Part shown: one piece after another, positions 1-6,588 of the stretch
How the letters are laid out: each line of letters opens with the position of its first letter
How positions within the stretch are numbered: position 1 is the first letter of the stretch
Assembly: GCA_002435595.1 (NCBI GenBank)
Contig: DJBL01000092.1
Span: 1 to 11,399, forward strand
Reading direction: 5' to 3'
From: Stenotrophomonas maltophilia
Lineage (GTDB): Bacteria; Pseudomonadota; Gammaproteobacteria; Xanthomonadales; Xanthomonadaceae
DNA length: 11,399 nucleotides
Translations under genes and position numbers: made by a program
Notes under the pieces: model-generated
The model's input: only the letters and a program-made list of their open reading frames with translations
What the model was told of the DNA's origin: nothing
Databases searched by the model: none

Positions 1-861
1 GGCCGGGGCCGGCGCCGGCTGCGCGGCCGGGGCCGGCGCGGGCTTGCGCGAGGCCAGCCACTTCTGGAAGTCCTCCTTGGACACCGCCTCGACCACGATC
101 GGCATGAAACCGTGGTCCTTGCCGCACAGCTCGGCGCACTGGCCGCGGTACACACCGGGTTTTTCGATGTTGGTCCAGGCCTCGTTGATGAAGCCGGGAA
201 TGGCGTCCTGCTTCCAGCCCAGCGCGGGCACCCACCAGGCGTGGATGACATCGTCGGAGGTGATCACGAAGCGGACCTTGGTATCCACCGGCAGCACCAG
301 CCGGTTGTCCACTTCGAGCAGGTAATGCGGATGCGATTCCAGTGTCGGCACCGTACCGCTCTGGCGGACCCGGTCGGACTCACGGTCCAGGCGGCTGGTG
401 AAGGTGACGTCCTGCCCCAGGTACTCGTACTTCCACATCCACTGGTAACCGGTGACCTTGACGGTCATTTCCGAGTCGCGGGTGTCATAGAACTTGATCA
501 GGTTGGCCGTGGCTGGCCACGCCATCACCACCAGGATGATCACCGGGATCACCGTCCAGATCACCTCGGCCTTGGTGTTGTGGCTGAAGGTGGCGGCCAC
601 CGCGCCCTTGGATTTGCGGAACTTGAACATGGCATAGAACATCGCGCCGAACACCAGCACCCCGATGACCGTGCACACCCACAGCGAGAACATGTTCGAT
701 TCCCACGCCAACCGGGCGCTCTGGGTGACCCCCTTGCCCATGTTGAGCTGCCACGGTTTGGGGTCGGCCGCCTGGGCCCACGCCAATGCGGGCGCCAGCA
801 GCGCTGCCCCGCTCATTACGGTCTTTCCGAACGTCCTGCCCCACTTGATGCGTTGCTTCAT
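1..861 (-). CDS. coxB: Cytochrome c oxidase subunit II, CuA subunit (3' end beyond window)
   Basis: This subunit takes electrons from cytochrome c through the binuclear CuA centre and passes them to subunit I of the aa3-type terminal oxidase in the inner membrane. 287 residues are visible. A signal peptide ends near A29 (PALAWA|Q), and two membrane helices lie at about 57-78 and 99-119. The periplasmic cupredoxin domain contains the aromatic stretch YQWMWKYEY (139-147, W141 being the usual electron-entry position). All CuA ligands are present: H207 (DDVIHAWW), C242, E244, C246, H250 and M253, in the canonical C-x3-C-x3-H-x2-M spacing. The visible C terminus is an Ala/Pro-rich tail and no stop is reached, so the gene continues off the left edge. 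ATG 861 is chosen because TAAGGG (875-870) lies 8 nt upstream and overlaps the stop of the DUF2244 gene. This suggests translational coupling. Family identity is secure; whether a haem-c domain follows cannot be seen. Confidence 0.96.
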   Translation of the reverse strand, partial: MKQRIKWGRTFGKTVMSGAALLAPALAWAQAADPKPWQLNMGKGVTQSARLAWESNMFSLWVCTVIGVLVFGAMFYAMFKFRKSKGAVAATFSHNTKAEVIWTVIPVIILVVMAWPATANLIKFYDTRDSEMTVKVTGYQWMWKYEYLGQDVTFTSRLDRESDRVRQSGTVPTLESHPHYLLEVDNRLVLPVDTKVRFVITSDDVIHAWWVPALGWKQDAIPGFINEAWTNIEKPGVYRGQCAELCGKDHGFMPIVVEAVSKEDFQKWLASRKPAPAPAAQPAPAPA

Positions 862-872
862 TGCCTAGACCC

Positions 873-1349
873 TTAGCGTCGTCGGTTGCAGCCATCGCTG
901 GCCGCGAGCAAGCCTTCTAGTTTCTGAGCCAGTGCCTGGCGTTCGGCCGGTGCGAGGAAAGCCCCCACTTCCACCTGCCTGCCGCTGGACGCCAGCCGGA
1001 CCCTCTGCTCGTCGGCGATCAGGCGCACCCAGTGCGGGTGTGCGCTGAACACCGGCGATTGCCCGGGTGCGGGGATGACCTCCACGCACGCCGGAACCAC
1101 CCGGATTTCTTCCTGCCGTTCTCCACTACGCCACACACTACGCAGGGCTGCCGCCAGCACCAGGCTGTACAGCAGCGCGAAGCACGGGGCGAACACGTTG
1201 CCGGTGAACCAGCCCAGGCCGGCCATCAGCCACATCAACCCCGCCAACACAGCAAACAACAGGACGAACTGCCGGGCATCGAGCGCCCGTGGGGGACGCA
1301 GCCGCAATTGCGTCCCTGATCCGTCCGGAGCTGTCAGCACCTCGATCAT
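873..1349 (-). CDS. DUF2244 two-helix integral membrane protein, first gene of the cox operon
   Basis: 158 residues from the preferred start. A short cytoplasmic N terminus with an RLRPPRALDARQF block is followed by two membrane helices (about 27-47 and 52-69). A soluble C-terminal part of about 85 residues contains PVFSAHPHWVRL and SSGRQVEVGAFLAPAER, the pattern I associate with DUF2244. Its biochemical role is not known to me. It lies only 11 bp before coxB on the same strand, so cotranscription is very likely and a part in oxidase assembly or membrane insertion is a reasonable inference. Start choice is uncertain. ATG 1349 gives the usual family N terminus (MIEVL), with AGGAAAA about 13 nt upstream. 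An in-frame ATG at 1424, directly after a TGA, would add 25 residues carrying four cysteines but has no visible ribosome binding site. Confidence 0.88.
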   Translation of the reverse strand: MIEVLTAPDGSGTQLRLRPPRALDARQFVLLFAVLAGLMWLMAGLGWFTGNVFAPCFALLYSLVLAAALRSVWRSGERQEEIRVVPACVEVIPAPGQSPVFSAHPHWVRLIADEQRVRLASSGRQVEVGAFLAPAERQALAQKLEGLLAASDGCNRRR

Positions 1350-1460
1350 GTCGCAACCGCGTTTTCCTGCCGCGGGAAACGTCTCGATGGTAGCCCTGCA
1401 CTCGCGACAGTAGCAAGGGTCCATTCACACTTTGAGGAATGTTGCAATACAGCATAGGGA

Positions 1461-1487
1461 TCGGCAGCACTTTTGCCGAAATCGGCA
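1461..1487. promoter_or_regulatory. Cluster of three TCGGCA half-sites between the DUF2244-cox operon and putA
   Basis: TCGGCA occurs at 1461-1466, its complement TGCCGA at 1474-1479, and TCGGCA again at 1482-1487. The last two form a dyad with 6-bp arms around AA. The first two form a second, wider inverted pair. The cluster lies between divergent genes, about 140 bp before the putA start and about 110 bp before the preferred DUF2244 start. This is the arrangement expected of an operator, but no known regulator consensus is recognised. No T-run follows, so it is not a terminator. Confidence 0.3.
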
Positions 1488-1535
1488 CACTATTCACCAG
1501 CCTGCTTCGATCCGCCAAATCCCTTTGTATGACAG

Positions 1536-1553
1536 GCTATGGCTGCTATGGCG
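1536..1553 (+). repeat. 9-bp tandem direct repeat upstream of the putA promoter region
   Basis: Two adjacent copies, GCTATGGCT (1536-1544) and GCTATGGCG (1545-1553), differ only in the last base. They end 13 bp before the putative putA -35 element. They could be an activator or repressor site, or a chance duplication; the sequence alone does not decide. Confidence 0.3.
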
Positions 1554-1566
1554 GCGACCTGGGAAG

Positions 1567-1597
1567 TTGCTCCGCAGGACGAAAAAACGATTAAAAT
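1567..1597 (+). promoter_or_regulatory. Possible putA promoter
   Basis: TTGCTC (1567-1572) could serve as -35 and TAAAAT (1592-1597) as -10, with a 19-bp spacer. Shifting the -10 by one base to TTAAAA gives 18 bp. The A/T-rich run at 1581-1597 stands out in a GC-rich region. The -10 match is good (one mismatch to TATAAT), while the -35 match and spacing are only fair. No clear Shine-Dalgarno sequence precedes ATG 1625. Confidence 0.3.
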
Positions 1598-1624
1598 GGT
1601 CAAGTTTTCCACGAGCCGAACGGC

Positions 1625-4600
1625 ATGACCGCACCCTCCGCACCGATTCTTGCCCCGGCCCCGTCCGGCGCTCTCCGTCCGCCGCTGCTGTCGCCCGAGC
1701 TGCCGACGCCTCCCCCCGCGTTCCGCCAGGCCATCACCGATGCCTGGATGAAGGACGAGGCCAGTCACGTGCGCGAGCTGCTGGAACAGGCGCGCCTGCC
1801 GGCCGACGAACAGGCGCAGGTGCAGGCCACCGCCGCCGACCTGGTGGCCCGGGTGCGCGTGCGCGCCAAGGACCAGGGTGCGATCGAAGCCTTCATGCGC
1901 CAGTACGACCTGGGCAGCGAAGAAGGCGTGCTGTTGATGTGCGTGGCCGAAGCGCTGCTGCGCATCCCCGACCAGGACACCGCCGACAAGCTGATCCGCG
2001 ACAAGCTCGGCGATGCGGACTGGAAGAAGCACATGGGCGGCAGCGACTCGGTGCTGGTCAACGCCTCCACCTGGGGGCTGATGCTGACCGGCCGGCTGGT
2101 GCAGATCAACGATGCCACCCGCGCCGACGTGCCGGGGGCGTTCGCGCGCCTGATCGGCCGCGTAGGTGAACCGGTGATCCGCCTGGCCGTGCGCCAGGCG
2201 ATGAAGATCATGGGCCATCAGTTCGTCATGGGACGCACCATCGACGAAGCACTGTCGCGCTCGCACAAGGGCGACAACGCCAGCTACCGCTACTCGTTCG
2301 ACATGCTCGGCGAAGGCGCGCTGACCATGAAGGACGCCAAGCGCTACCTGGAAGACTACCGCCGTGCGATCCACTCCATCGGTGGCGACCACAAGGCCCG
2401 CGGTGGCCGCCCGGACGGCGACGTCAACGCCGCGCCGGGCATCTCGATCAAGCTGTCGGCGCTGTACCCGCGCTACGAGCATGCCAAGCGCGCGCGGGTG
2501 ATGGCCGACCTGGTCCCGGGCGTGCTGGAACTGGCGCAGCTGGCCAAGTCCTATGGCATCGGCTGCACCGTGGACGCCGAGGAAACCGACCGCCTGGAGC
2601 TGTCGCTGGACATCATCGAGGCCGTGGTAACCGATGCATCCCTGAGCGGCTGGGAAGGCTTCGGCGTGGTCGTGCAGGCCTACCAGAAGCGCACCCCGTA
2701 CACGATCGACTACCTGGCCGACCTGGCCCGTCGCATCGGTCGCCGCCTGCAGGTGCGCCTGGTCAAGGGCGCGTACTGGGATGCGGAGATCAAGCGCGCG
2801 CAGATCGACGGGCTGCCGGCCTACCCGGTGTTCACCCGCAAGCAGAACACCGACGTCTCCTACCTGGCGTGCACCAAGCGGCTGTTCTCGCATGCCGATG
2901 CGCTGTACCCGATGTTCGCCACCCACAACGCGCACACCATTGCCGCGGTGAAGGCCATCGCCAAGGGCGGCCAGTACGAGCACCAGAAGCTGCATGGCAT
3001 GGGCGATGACCTGTATGCCGAAGTGGTGCCGGCCGATCGTCTGAACGTGCCGTGCCGTGTGTATGCACCGGTCGGTTCGCACGAAGACCTGCTGCCGTAC
3101 CTGGTGCGTCGCCTGCTCGAAAACGGCGCCAACTCCAGCTTCGTCAACCGCATCACCGACGATGCGGTGGCCATCGACGACCTGATCCGCGATCCGGTCG
3201 AGGCGGTGTCCTCGTTCGCATCCATCCCGCATCCGAAAATCCCGCTGCCGGTCGACCTGCTGCGCAGCCAGAACCATGACAGGACCAATTCCATGGGCGT
3301 CAATCTCGCCAACGACAACGACCTGCGCGCCCTGGCCGAGCAGCTCAACGCCGCCGTGAAGCCGTGGCAGGCCGCGCCGCTGGTGCCCGGTGCCACCCCC
3401 ACCGGCGCGCTGTTGAACGTGACCAACCCGGCCGACACGCGCCAGGTGGTGGGCCAGTGGCAGCCGGCCGACAGCGCCACCGTGCAGAAGGCACTGGCCA
3501 ATGCCGTGGTCGCGCAGCTGGCCTGGAACCGCACCCCGGCCGCCAGCCGCGCGGCGATCCTGGAACACGCCGCCGACCAGCTCGAGGCGCGCATGCCCGA
3601 GTTCATGGCGCTGTGCGTCAAGGAAGCCGGCAAGAGCCTGCCCGACGGTATCGCCGAAGTGCGCGAGGCGGTGGATTTCCTGCGCTATTACGCCAAGCAG
3701 GCCCGCGAGCAGTTCGGCCACGCCGAAAAGCTGCCCAGCCCCACCGGTGAGTCCAACGAACTGCAGCTGCACGGCCGCGGCGTGTTCGTCTGCATCAGCC
3801 CGTGGAACTTCCCGCTGGCGATCTTCCTGGGCCAGGTGGCTGCCGCGCTGGCCGCCGGCAACAGCGTCATCGCCAAGCCCGCCGAGCAGACCAACCTGAT
3901 CGGCTACTACGCGGTGAAGCTGCTGCTGGACGCCGGCGTGCCCGAAGGCGTGGTGCAGTTCCTGCCCGGCGATGGCGCCACCGTCGGTGCGGCGCTCACC
4001 GCCGATCCGCGCGTGGCCGGCGTGGCCTTCACCGGTTCCACCGACACCGCCCGCGCGATCAATCGCGCGATGGCCGCGCGCGACGCCGCCATCGGCGTGC
4101 TGATCGCCGAAACCGGCGGCCAGAACGCCTTCATCGCCGACTCCTCGGCACTGCCGGAACAGCTGGTCAAGGACGCCATCGGCTCGGCCTTCACCTCGGC
4201 CGGCCAGCGTTGCTCGGCTGCGCGCGTGCTGTTCGTGCAGGACGACATCGCCGACAAGGTGATGACCATGCTGTCCGGCGCGATGGCCGAACTGAAGGTC
4301 GGCGACCCGGGCCTGCTGTCCACCGACGTCGGCCCGGTGATCGATGCCGATGCGCTGCAGATCCTGCAGGACCACGCGGTGCGGATGGAGAAGGAAGCAC
4401 GCCTGATCGCCGCAGCCGAACTCAGCGAAGCGGCCGCCCACGGCACCTTCTTCGCCCCGCGTGCCTACGAGCTGAAGAACCTGGACCAGCTGCACAAGGA
4501 AATCTTCGGGCCGGTGCTGCACGTGATCCGCTGGAAGGGCGACCAGCTCGATGCGGTGATCGACCAGATCAACGCCACCGGCTACGGGCTCACCCTGGGC

Positions 4601-4849
4601 GTGCATTCGCGCATCGACGAAACCGTGGACCGCATTTCCTCGCGCATCAACGTCGGCAACGTGTACGTCAACCGCAACCAGATCGGTGCGGTGGTGGGCG
4701 TGCAGCCGTTCGGTGGCCAGGGCCTGTCCGGGACCGGCCCGAAGGCGGGCGGCCCGCACTACCTGCTGCGTTTTGCCACCGAAAAGACGGTCACCGTGAA
4801 CACCACGGCAGCCGGTGGCAATGCCTCGCTGCTGACCCTGGGCGACTGA
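1625..4849 (+). CDS. putA: Bifunctional proline dehydrogenase / L-glutamate-gamma-semialdehyde dehydrogenase
   Basis: 1074 residues. PutA oxidises proline to pyrroline-5-carboxylate with FAD and channels the product to an NAD-dependent dehydrogenase that makes glutamate. It associates peripherally with the inner membrane, where FADH2 electrons enter the quinone pool. The proline dehydrogenase barrel shows SIKLSALYPRY, VVQAYQKR (Q351-R356), RLVKGAYW (R378-W385, K381), FATHNAHT, QKLHGMG and the substrate-binding pair R495/R496 in RRLLENGANSSF. The aldehyde dehydrogenase half shows PWNF (N728), KPAEQT (K751), FTGST (802-806), general base E829 in AETGG, catalytic C863 in AGQRCSA and EIFGPV. Only 211 residues follow C863, and there is no N-terminal ribbon-helix-helix segment. 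It is therefore the minimal type-A, non-autoregulating form, and expression must be controlled by another protein. The reading frame is intact and all key residues are present. Confidence 0.98.
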   Translation: MTAPSAPILAPAPSGALRPPLLSPELPTPPPAFRQAITDAWMKDEASHVRELLEQARLPADEQAQVQATAADLVARVRVRAKDQGAIEAFMRQYDLGSEEGVLLMCVAEALLRIPDQDTADKLIRDKLGDADWKKHMGGSDSVLVNASTWGLMLTGRLVQINDATRADVPGAFARLIGRVGEPVIRLAVRQAMKIMGHQFVMGRTIDEALSRSHKGDNASYRYSFDMLGEGALTMKDAKRYLEDYRRAIHSIGGDHKARGGRPDGDVNAAPGISIKLSALYPRYEHAKRARVMADLVPGVLELAQLAKSYGIGCTVDAEETDRLELSLDIIEAVVTDASLSGWEGFGVVVQAYQKRTPYTIDYLADLARRIGRRLQVRLVKGAYWDAEIKRAQIDGLPAYPVFTRKQNTDVSYLACTKRLFSHADALYPMFATHNAHTIAAVKAIAKGGQYEHQKLHGMGDDLYAEVVPADRLNVPCRVYAPVGSHEDLLPYLVRRLLENGANSSFVNRITDDAVAIDDLIRDPVEAVSSFASIPHPKIPLPVDLLRSQNHDRTNSMGVNLANDNDLRALAEQLNAAVKPWQAAPLVPGATPTGALLNVTNPADTRQVVGQWQPADSATVQKALANAVVAQLAWNRTPAASRAAILEHAADQLEARMPEFMALCVKEAGKSLPDGIAEVREAVDFLRYYAKQAREQFGHAEKLPSPTGESNELQLHGRGVFVCISPWNFPLAIFLGQVAAALAAGNSVIAKPAEQTNLIGYYAVKLLLDAGVPEGVVQFLPGDGATVGAALTADPRVAGVAFTGSTDTARAINRAMAARDAAIGVLIAETGGQNAFIADSSALPEQLVKDAIGSAFTSAGQRCSAARVLFVQDDIADKVMTMLSGAMAELKVGDPGLLSTDVGPVIDADALQILQDHAVRMEKEARLIAAAELSEAAAHGTFFAPRAYELKNLDQLHKEIFGPVLHVIRWKGDQLDAVIDQINATGYGLTLGVHSRIDETVDRISSRINVGNVYVNRNQIGAVVGVQPFGGQGLSGTGPKAGGPHYLLRFATEKTVTVNTTAAGGNASLLTLGD

Positions 4850-4872
4850 TTCGCGCACGCATGCGTTGAGCG

Positions 4873-4899
4873 AAAAACCCCGCGAAAGCGGGGTTTTTT
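4873..4899 (+). terminator. Rho-independent terminator after putA, probably bidirectional
   Basis: A perfect stem, ACCCCGC pairing with GCGGGGT around a GAAA tetraloop, is flanked by an A-run on the 5' side (4873-4877) and six T on the 3' side (4894-4899). It therefore reads as a terminator on both strands and separates the convergent putA and exported-protein genes. It begins 24 bp after the putA stop codon. Confidence 0.92.
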
Positions 4900-4917
4900 G
4901 TTGCCTTGAAACTGGCC

Positions 4918-4945
4918 GAGGTTGCCGGCCAGCGGCCGGCACTAC
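4918..4945 (-). repeat. GTAG-headed REP element (SMAG family of Stenotrophomonas)
   Basis: On the minus strand a GTAG head (4945-4942) is followed directly by an 8-bp inverted repeat, TGCCGGCC (4941-4934) and GGCCGGCA (4930-4923), around a GCT loop, and then ACCTC. This head-plus-stem structure is that of the GTAG REP elements (SMAG) dispersed by the hundreds in S. maltophilia genomes. These elements are thought to be mobilised by REP-associated tyrosine transposases (RAYT) encoded elsewhere. Here it is a single unit in the gap between convergent genes. Its TAG is the stop codon of the exported-protein gene. Transcribed, it forms a strong hairpin at the 3' end of that mRNA. Confidence 0.85.
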
Positions 4946-5583
4946 TGCTCGATGGACTCGATCTCATCGCGCATCAGCAGCTCGCTGCCCATGTAGCGCT
5001 CGAACTTGATGCGCCCGAAACCGGCGGCGTACCACGCCTCCATGCGGTTGTCCTCGAACGTCGCGGTGAGGTGGCAGGTGTCCTTGAAGGTGCGTGGCTG
5101 GCCATCAACCTCCACGGCCACGTCCTCGAAGCCGACGAACTGGTAATCGGAGAAGCCGTCGTAGTCGATCGGCTCGACGGTCTCCTCGACGTGGTGGGTG
5201 CGCTCGCCCTTGCCGTTGACCTCGAAGCGCGCGCCCGGCGTGGCGTTCTGCGGGAACGTCGGCGCAGGCTTGAAGGTGTCGGTCATCACCGGTTTGGAGG
5301 CATCGCCGCCCCAGGCGGCGATCCCAAGGCGTTCCTGGCCCAGCAGCTGGCGGCCGCTGGCGTCGAAGTAGCTGGCGGTAGCCACGCCGCCGCCGGCGCT
5401 GCTCACCCGGATCGCATCCTGGCCGAGGAAGGTCGCCCGTTCGATGGTCAACGTTTCATCGGCGTTGGACCAGGACAGGCCCGGGGTGAGGGTAAAACAG
5501 GTGGCGAAATCCGCGGCGCCTGCCGGTGCCGAGAGTGCGGCCAGGCCGAGCAGGAGGGTGGAACCAAACGCGAGGGGTGACAT
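4942..5583 (-). CDS. Unrecognised exported protein of 213 residues
   Basis: I do not recognise the family. The N terminus is a typical Sec signal peptide (hydrophobic core 9-19, likely cleavage AGA|A near 23-24). The mature part has no membrane helix and is rich in alternating polar/hydrophobic and aromatic residues, suggesting a soluble beta-rich periplasmic protein. Only two cysteines occur in the mature part (C29 in ATCFTLTPG and C170 in KDTCHLTA), so a single disulphide is plausible. ATG 5583 is chosen because AAGGA lies 7 nt upstream and the signal peptide begins there. The frame stays open upstream, but a longer start would bury the signal sequence. The gene is convergent with putA and divergent from the ThuA gene. 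Its TAG stop lies within a REP element, so the C terminus may have been reset by that insertion. Confidence 0.82.
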   Translation of the reverse strand: MSPLAFGSTLLLGLAALSAPAGAADFATCFTLTPGLSWSNADETLTIERATFLGQDAIRVSSAGGGVATASYFDASGRQLLGQERLGIAAWGGDASKPVMTDTFKPAPTFPQNATPGARFEVNGKGERTHHVEETVEPIDYDGFSDYQFVGFEDVAVEVDGQPRTFKDTCHLTATFEDNRMEAWYAAGFGRIKFERYMGSELLMRDEIESIEQ

Positions 5584-5636
5584 GTACAGATCCTTGTCAG
5601 ACGTCATGACCCACGGCATGCGCGGGTCGGTGCGGG

Positions 5637-5642
5637 ATTGTA
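5637..5642 (-). promoter_or_regulatory. Possible -10 element for the exported-protein gene
   Basis: The minus strand reads TACAAT here, one mismatch from TATAAT, and would start transcription about 47 nt before ATG 5583. No good -35 hexamer is found at 16-18 bp spacing, so this is a weak call. Confidence 0.28.
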
Positions 5643-5662
5643 CGCGCTGGCCACGCGCGGAC

Positions 5663-5682
5663 GGCGCCTGCAAGGCGCCTGC
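5663..5682. repeat. Two GGCGCCTGC direct repeats in a divergent intergenic region
   Basis: The 9-bp unit GGCGCCTGC occurs at 5663-5671 and 5674-5682, separated by AA, giving an 11-bp period (about one helical turn). Each copy contains the self-complementary GGCGCC. It lies between the divergent exported-protein and ThuA genes and could bind a regulator of either. In GC-rich DNA it may also be chance. Confidence 0.25.
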
Positions 5683-5722
5683 GCATCGTCGCGGTGGGCC
5701 AACTCCATGGCAGAATCCGGCC

Positions 5723-6451
5723 ATGCGTACTGCCCTGCTCCTGGCCCTCCTGCTGGTATCGACGCCCCGGCCCGCCGCATGCGCGGCCGCGCCGGCCGAC
5801 CGCGTGCTGGTGTTCACCCGCACGGCCGAGTTCCGCCACGATTCGATTCCGGCCGCCATCGCCACGCTGCAGCGCGTCGCCGCCGCCGAAGGGATGCAGG
5901 CCGATGCCACCGAAGCGGCCGGCGACTTCACGCCGGCCAACCTCGCACGCTATCGGGTGGTGGTGTTCGCCAGCACCACCGGCGATGTGCTCGATCCGGC
6001 CCAACAGGCCGCGCTGGAGGGCTTCATCGGTGCCGGTGGCGGTTTCGTGGGGATCCATGCCGCCGCCGATACCGAGTACGACTGGCCGTGGTATGGCCAG
6101 CTGGTGGGCGCGTACTTCAAGGCGCATCCGCCGGGGCTGCAGCAGACCCGCGTCCAGCCCGAGCGCGATGGCCGGGCGCACGGCAAGCCGTGGCCGATCC
6201 GCGATGAACTCTACAACTACCGCGACAACCCGCGCCCACGCGTGCAGGTGATCGCCACCGTCGACGAAGGCCTCTACCAGGGCGGCACGATGGGCGCTGA
6301 CCACCCCATCAGCTGGTGCCATGCCTTCGACGGCGGCCGCAGCTGGTACACCGGGCTGGGGCATGACGAGGCGGTGTATCGCGACCGGATGTTCGTCGCG
6401 CAGCTGCGCCAGGGGCTGCGCTATGCGGCCGGGCGATCACGGCGGTGTTGA
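5723..6451 (+). CDS. Exported ThuA-like domain protein
   Basis: 242 residues. A hydrophobic signal peptide (about 1-22, MRTALLLALLLVS) is followed by one ThuA-like (trehalose utilisation family, glutamine-amidotransferase-like fold) domain. Visible hallmarks are VLVFTRTAEFRHDSI (28-42), GAGGGFVGIHAAADT (103-117), GGTMGADHPISWCH (187-200) and GGRSWYTGLGHDEAVY (204-219), with conserved histidines H39, H112, H194, H200 and H214. The family name comes from trehalose operons, but exported single-domain members occur widely without such context, and no sugar gene lies nearby. The substrate is therefore unknown. The C20 region (RPAAC) is not a proper lipobox, so a soluble periplasmic protein is favoured. 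ATG 5723 is chosen for the signal peptide. No Shine-Dalgarno sequence is visible, but CAGAAT ends 6 nt upstream, which would fit a leaderless transcript. Confidence 0.88.
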   Translation: MRTALLLALLLVSTPRPAACAAAPADRVLVFTRTAEFRHDSIPAAIATLQRVAAAEGMQADATEAAGDFTPANLARYRVVVFASTTGDVLDPAQQAALEGFIGAGGGFVGIHAAADTEYDWPWYGQLVGAYFKAHPPGLQQTRVQPERDGRAHGKPWPIRDELYNYRDNPRPRVQVIATVDEGLYQGGTMGADHPISWCHAFDGGRSWYTGLGHDEAVYRDRMFVAQLRQGLRYAAGRSRRC

Positions 6452-6531
6452 GCGCAACGCTGGGGTGATCGGCGACGGCCTGTGCGGGCCGCGCTGGCCG
6501 CGCATCCACCGACCGCATCGCGCCCAAGCAA

Positions 6532-6558
6532 AAGGCCCCGCTTGCGCGGGGCCTTCTG
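6532..6558 (-). terminator. Terminator between the ThuA and FadL genes
   Basis: A 10-bp perfect stem, AAGGCCCCGC (6532-6541) with GCGGGGCCTT (6546-6555), surrounds a four-base loop. Read on the minus strand the stem is followed by four T, which fits termination of the FadL gene 31 bp after its stop. Read on the plus strand the T-run is shorter, so the element may also serve the convergent ThuA gene but less efficiently. Confidence 0.8.
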
Positions 6559-6588
6559 CCATTCAAACAGCCTGTGCAGCGGTGTCGA

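Noticed and set aside
1..51. Ala-Pro alternation at the end of the visible coxB as a possible separate repeat element
   Set aside because: It is in frame with coxB and reads as a flexible Ala/Pro tail. GC-rich Ala/Pro codons explain the DNA-level repetition.
112..876. 254-codon plus-strand frame over coxB
   Set aside because: It is opposite a gene with all CuA ligands. Its composition (His, Arg, Pro, Gly) is that of an antisense shadow.
1490..4942. Continuous 1150-codon open frame antisense to putA
   Set aside because: It is the shadow of putA codons with G/C at the third position. Its translation is Gly/His/Gln/Arg-rich with no domain, while putA on the other strand has every catalytic motif.
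5584..5940. N-terminal extension of the exported protein gene on the minus strand
   Set aside because: It overlaps the divergent ThuA gene, and the AAGGA ribosome binding site plus signal peptide point to ATG 5583.
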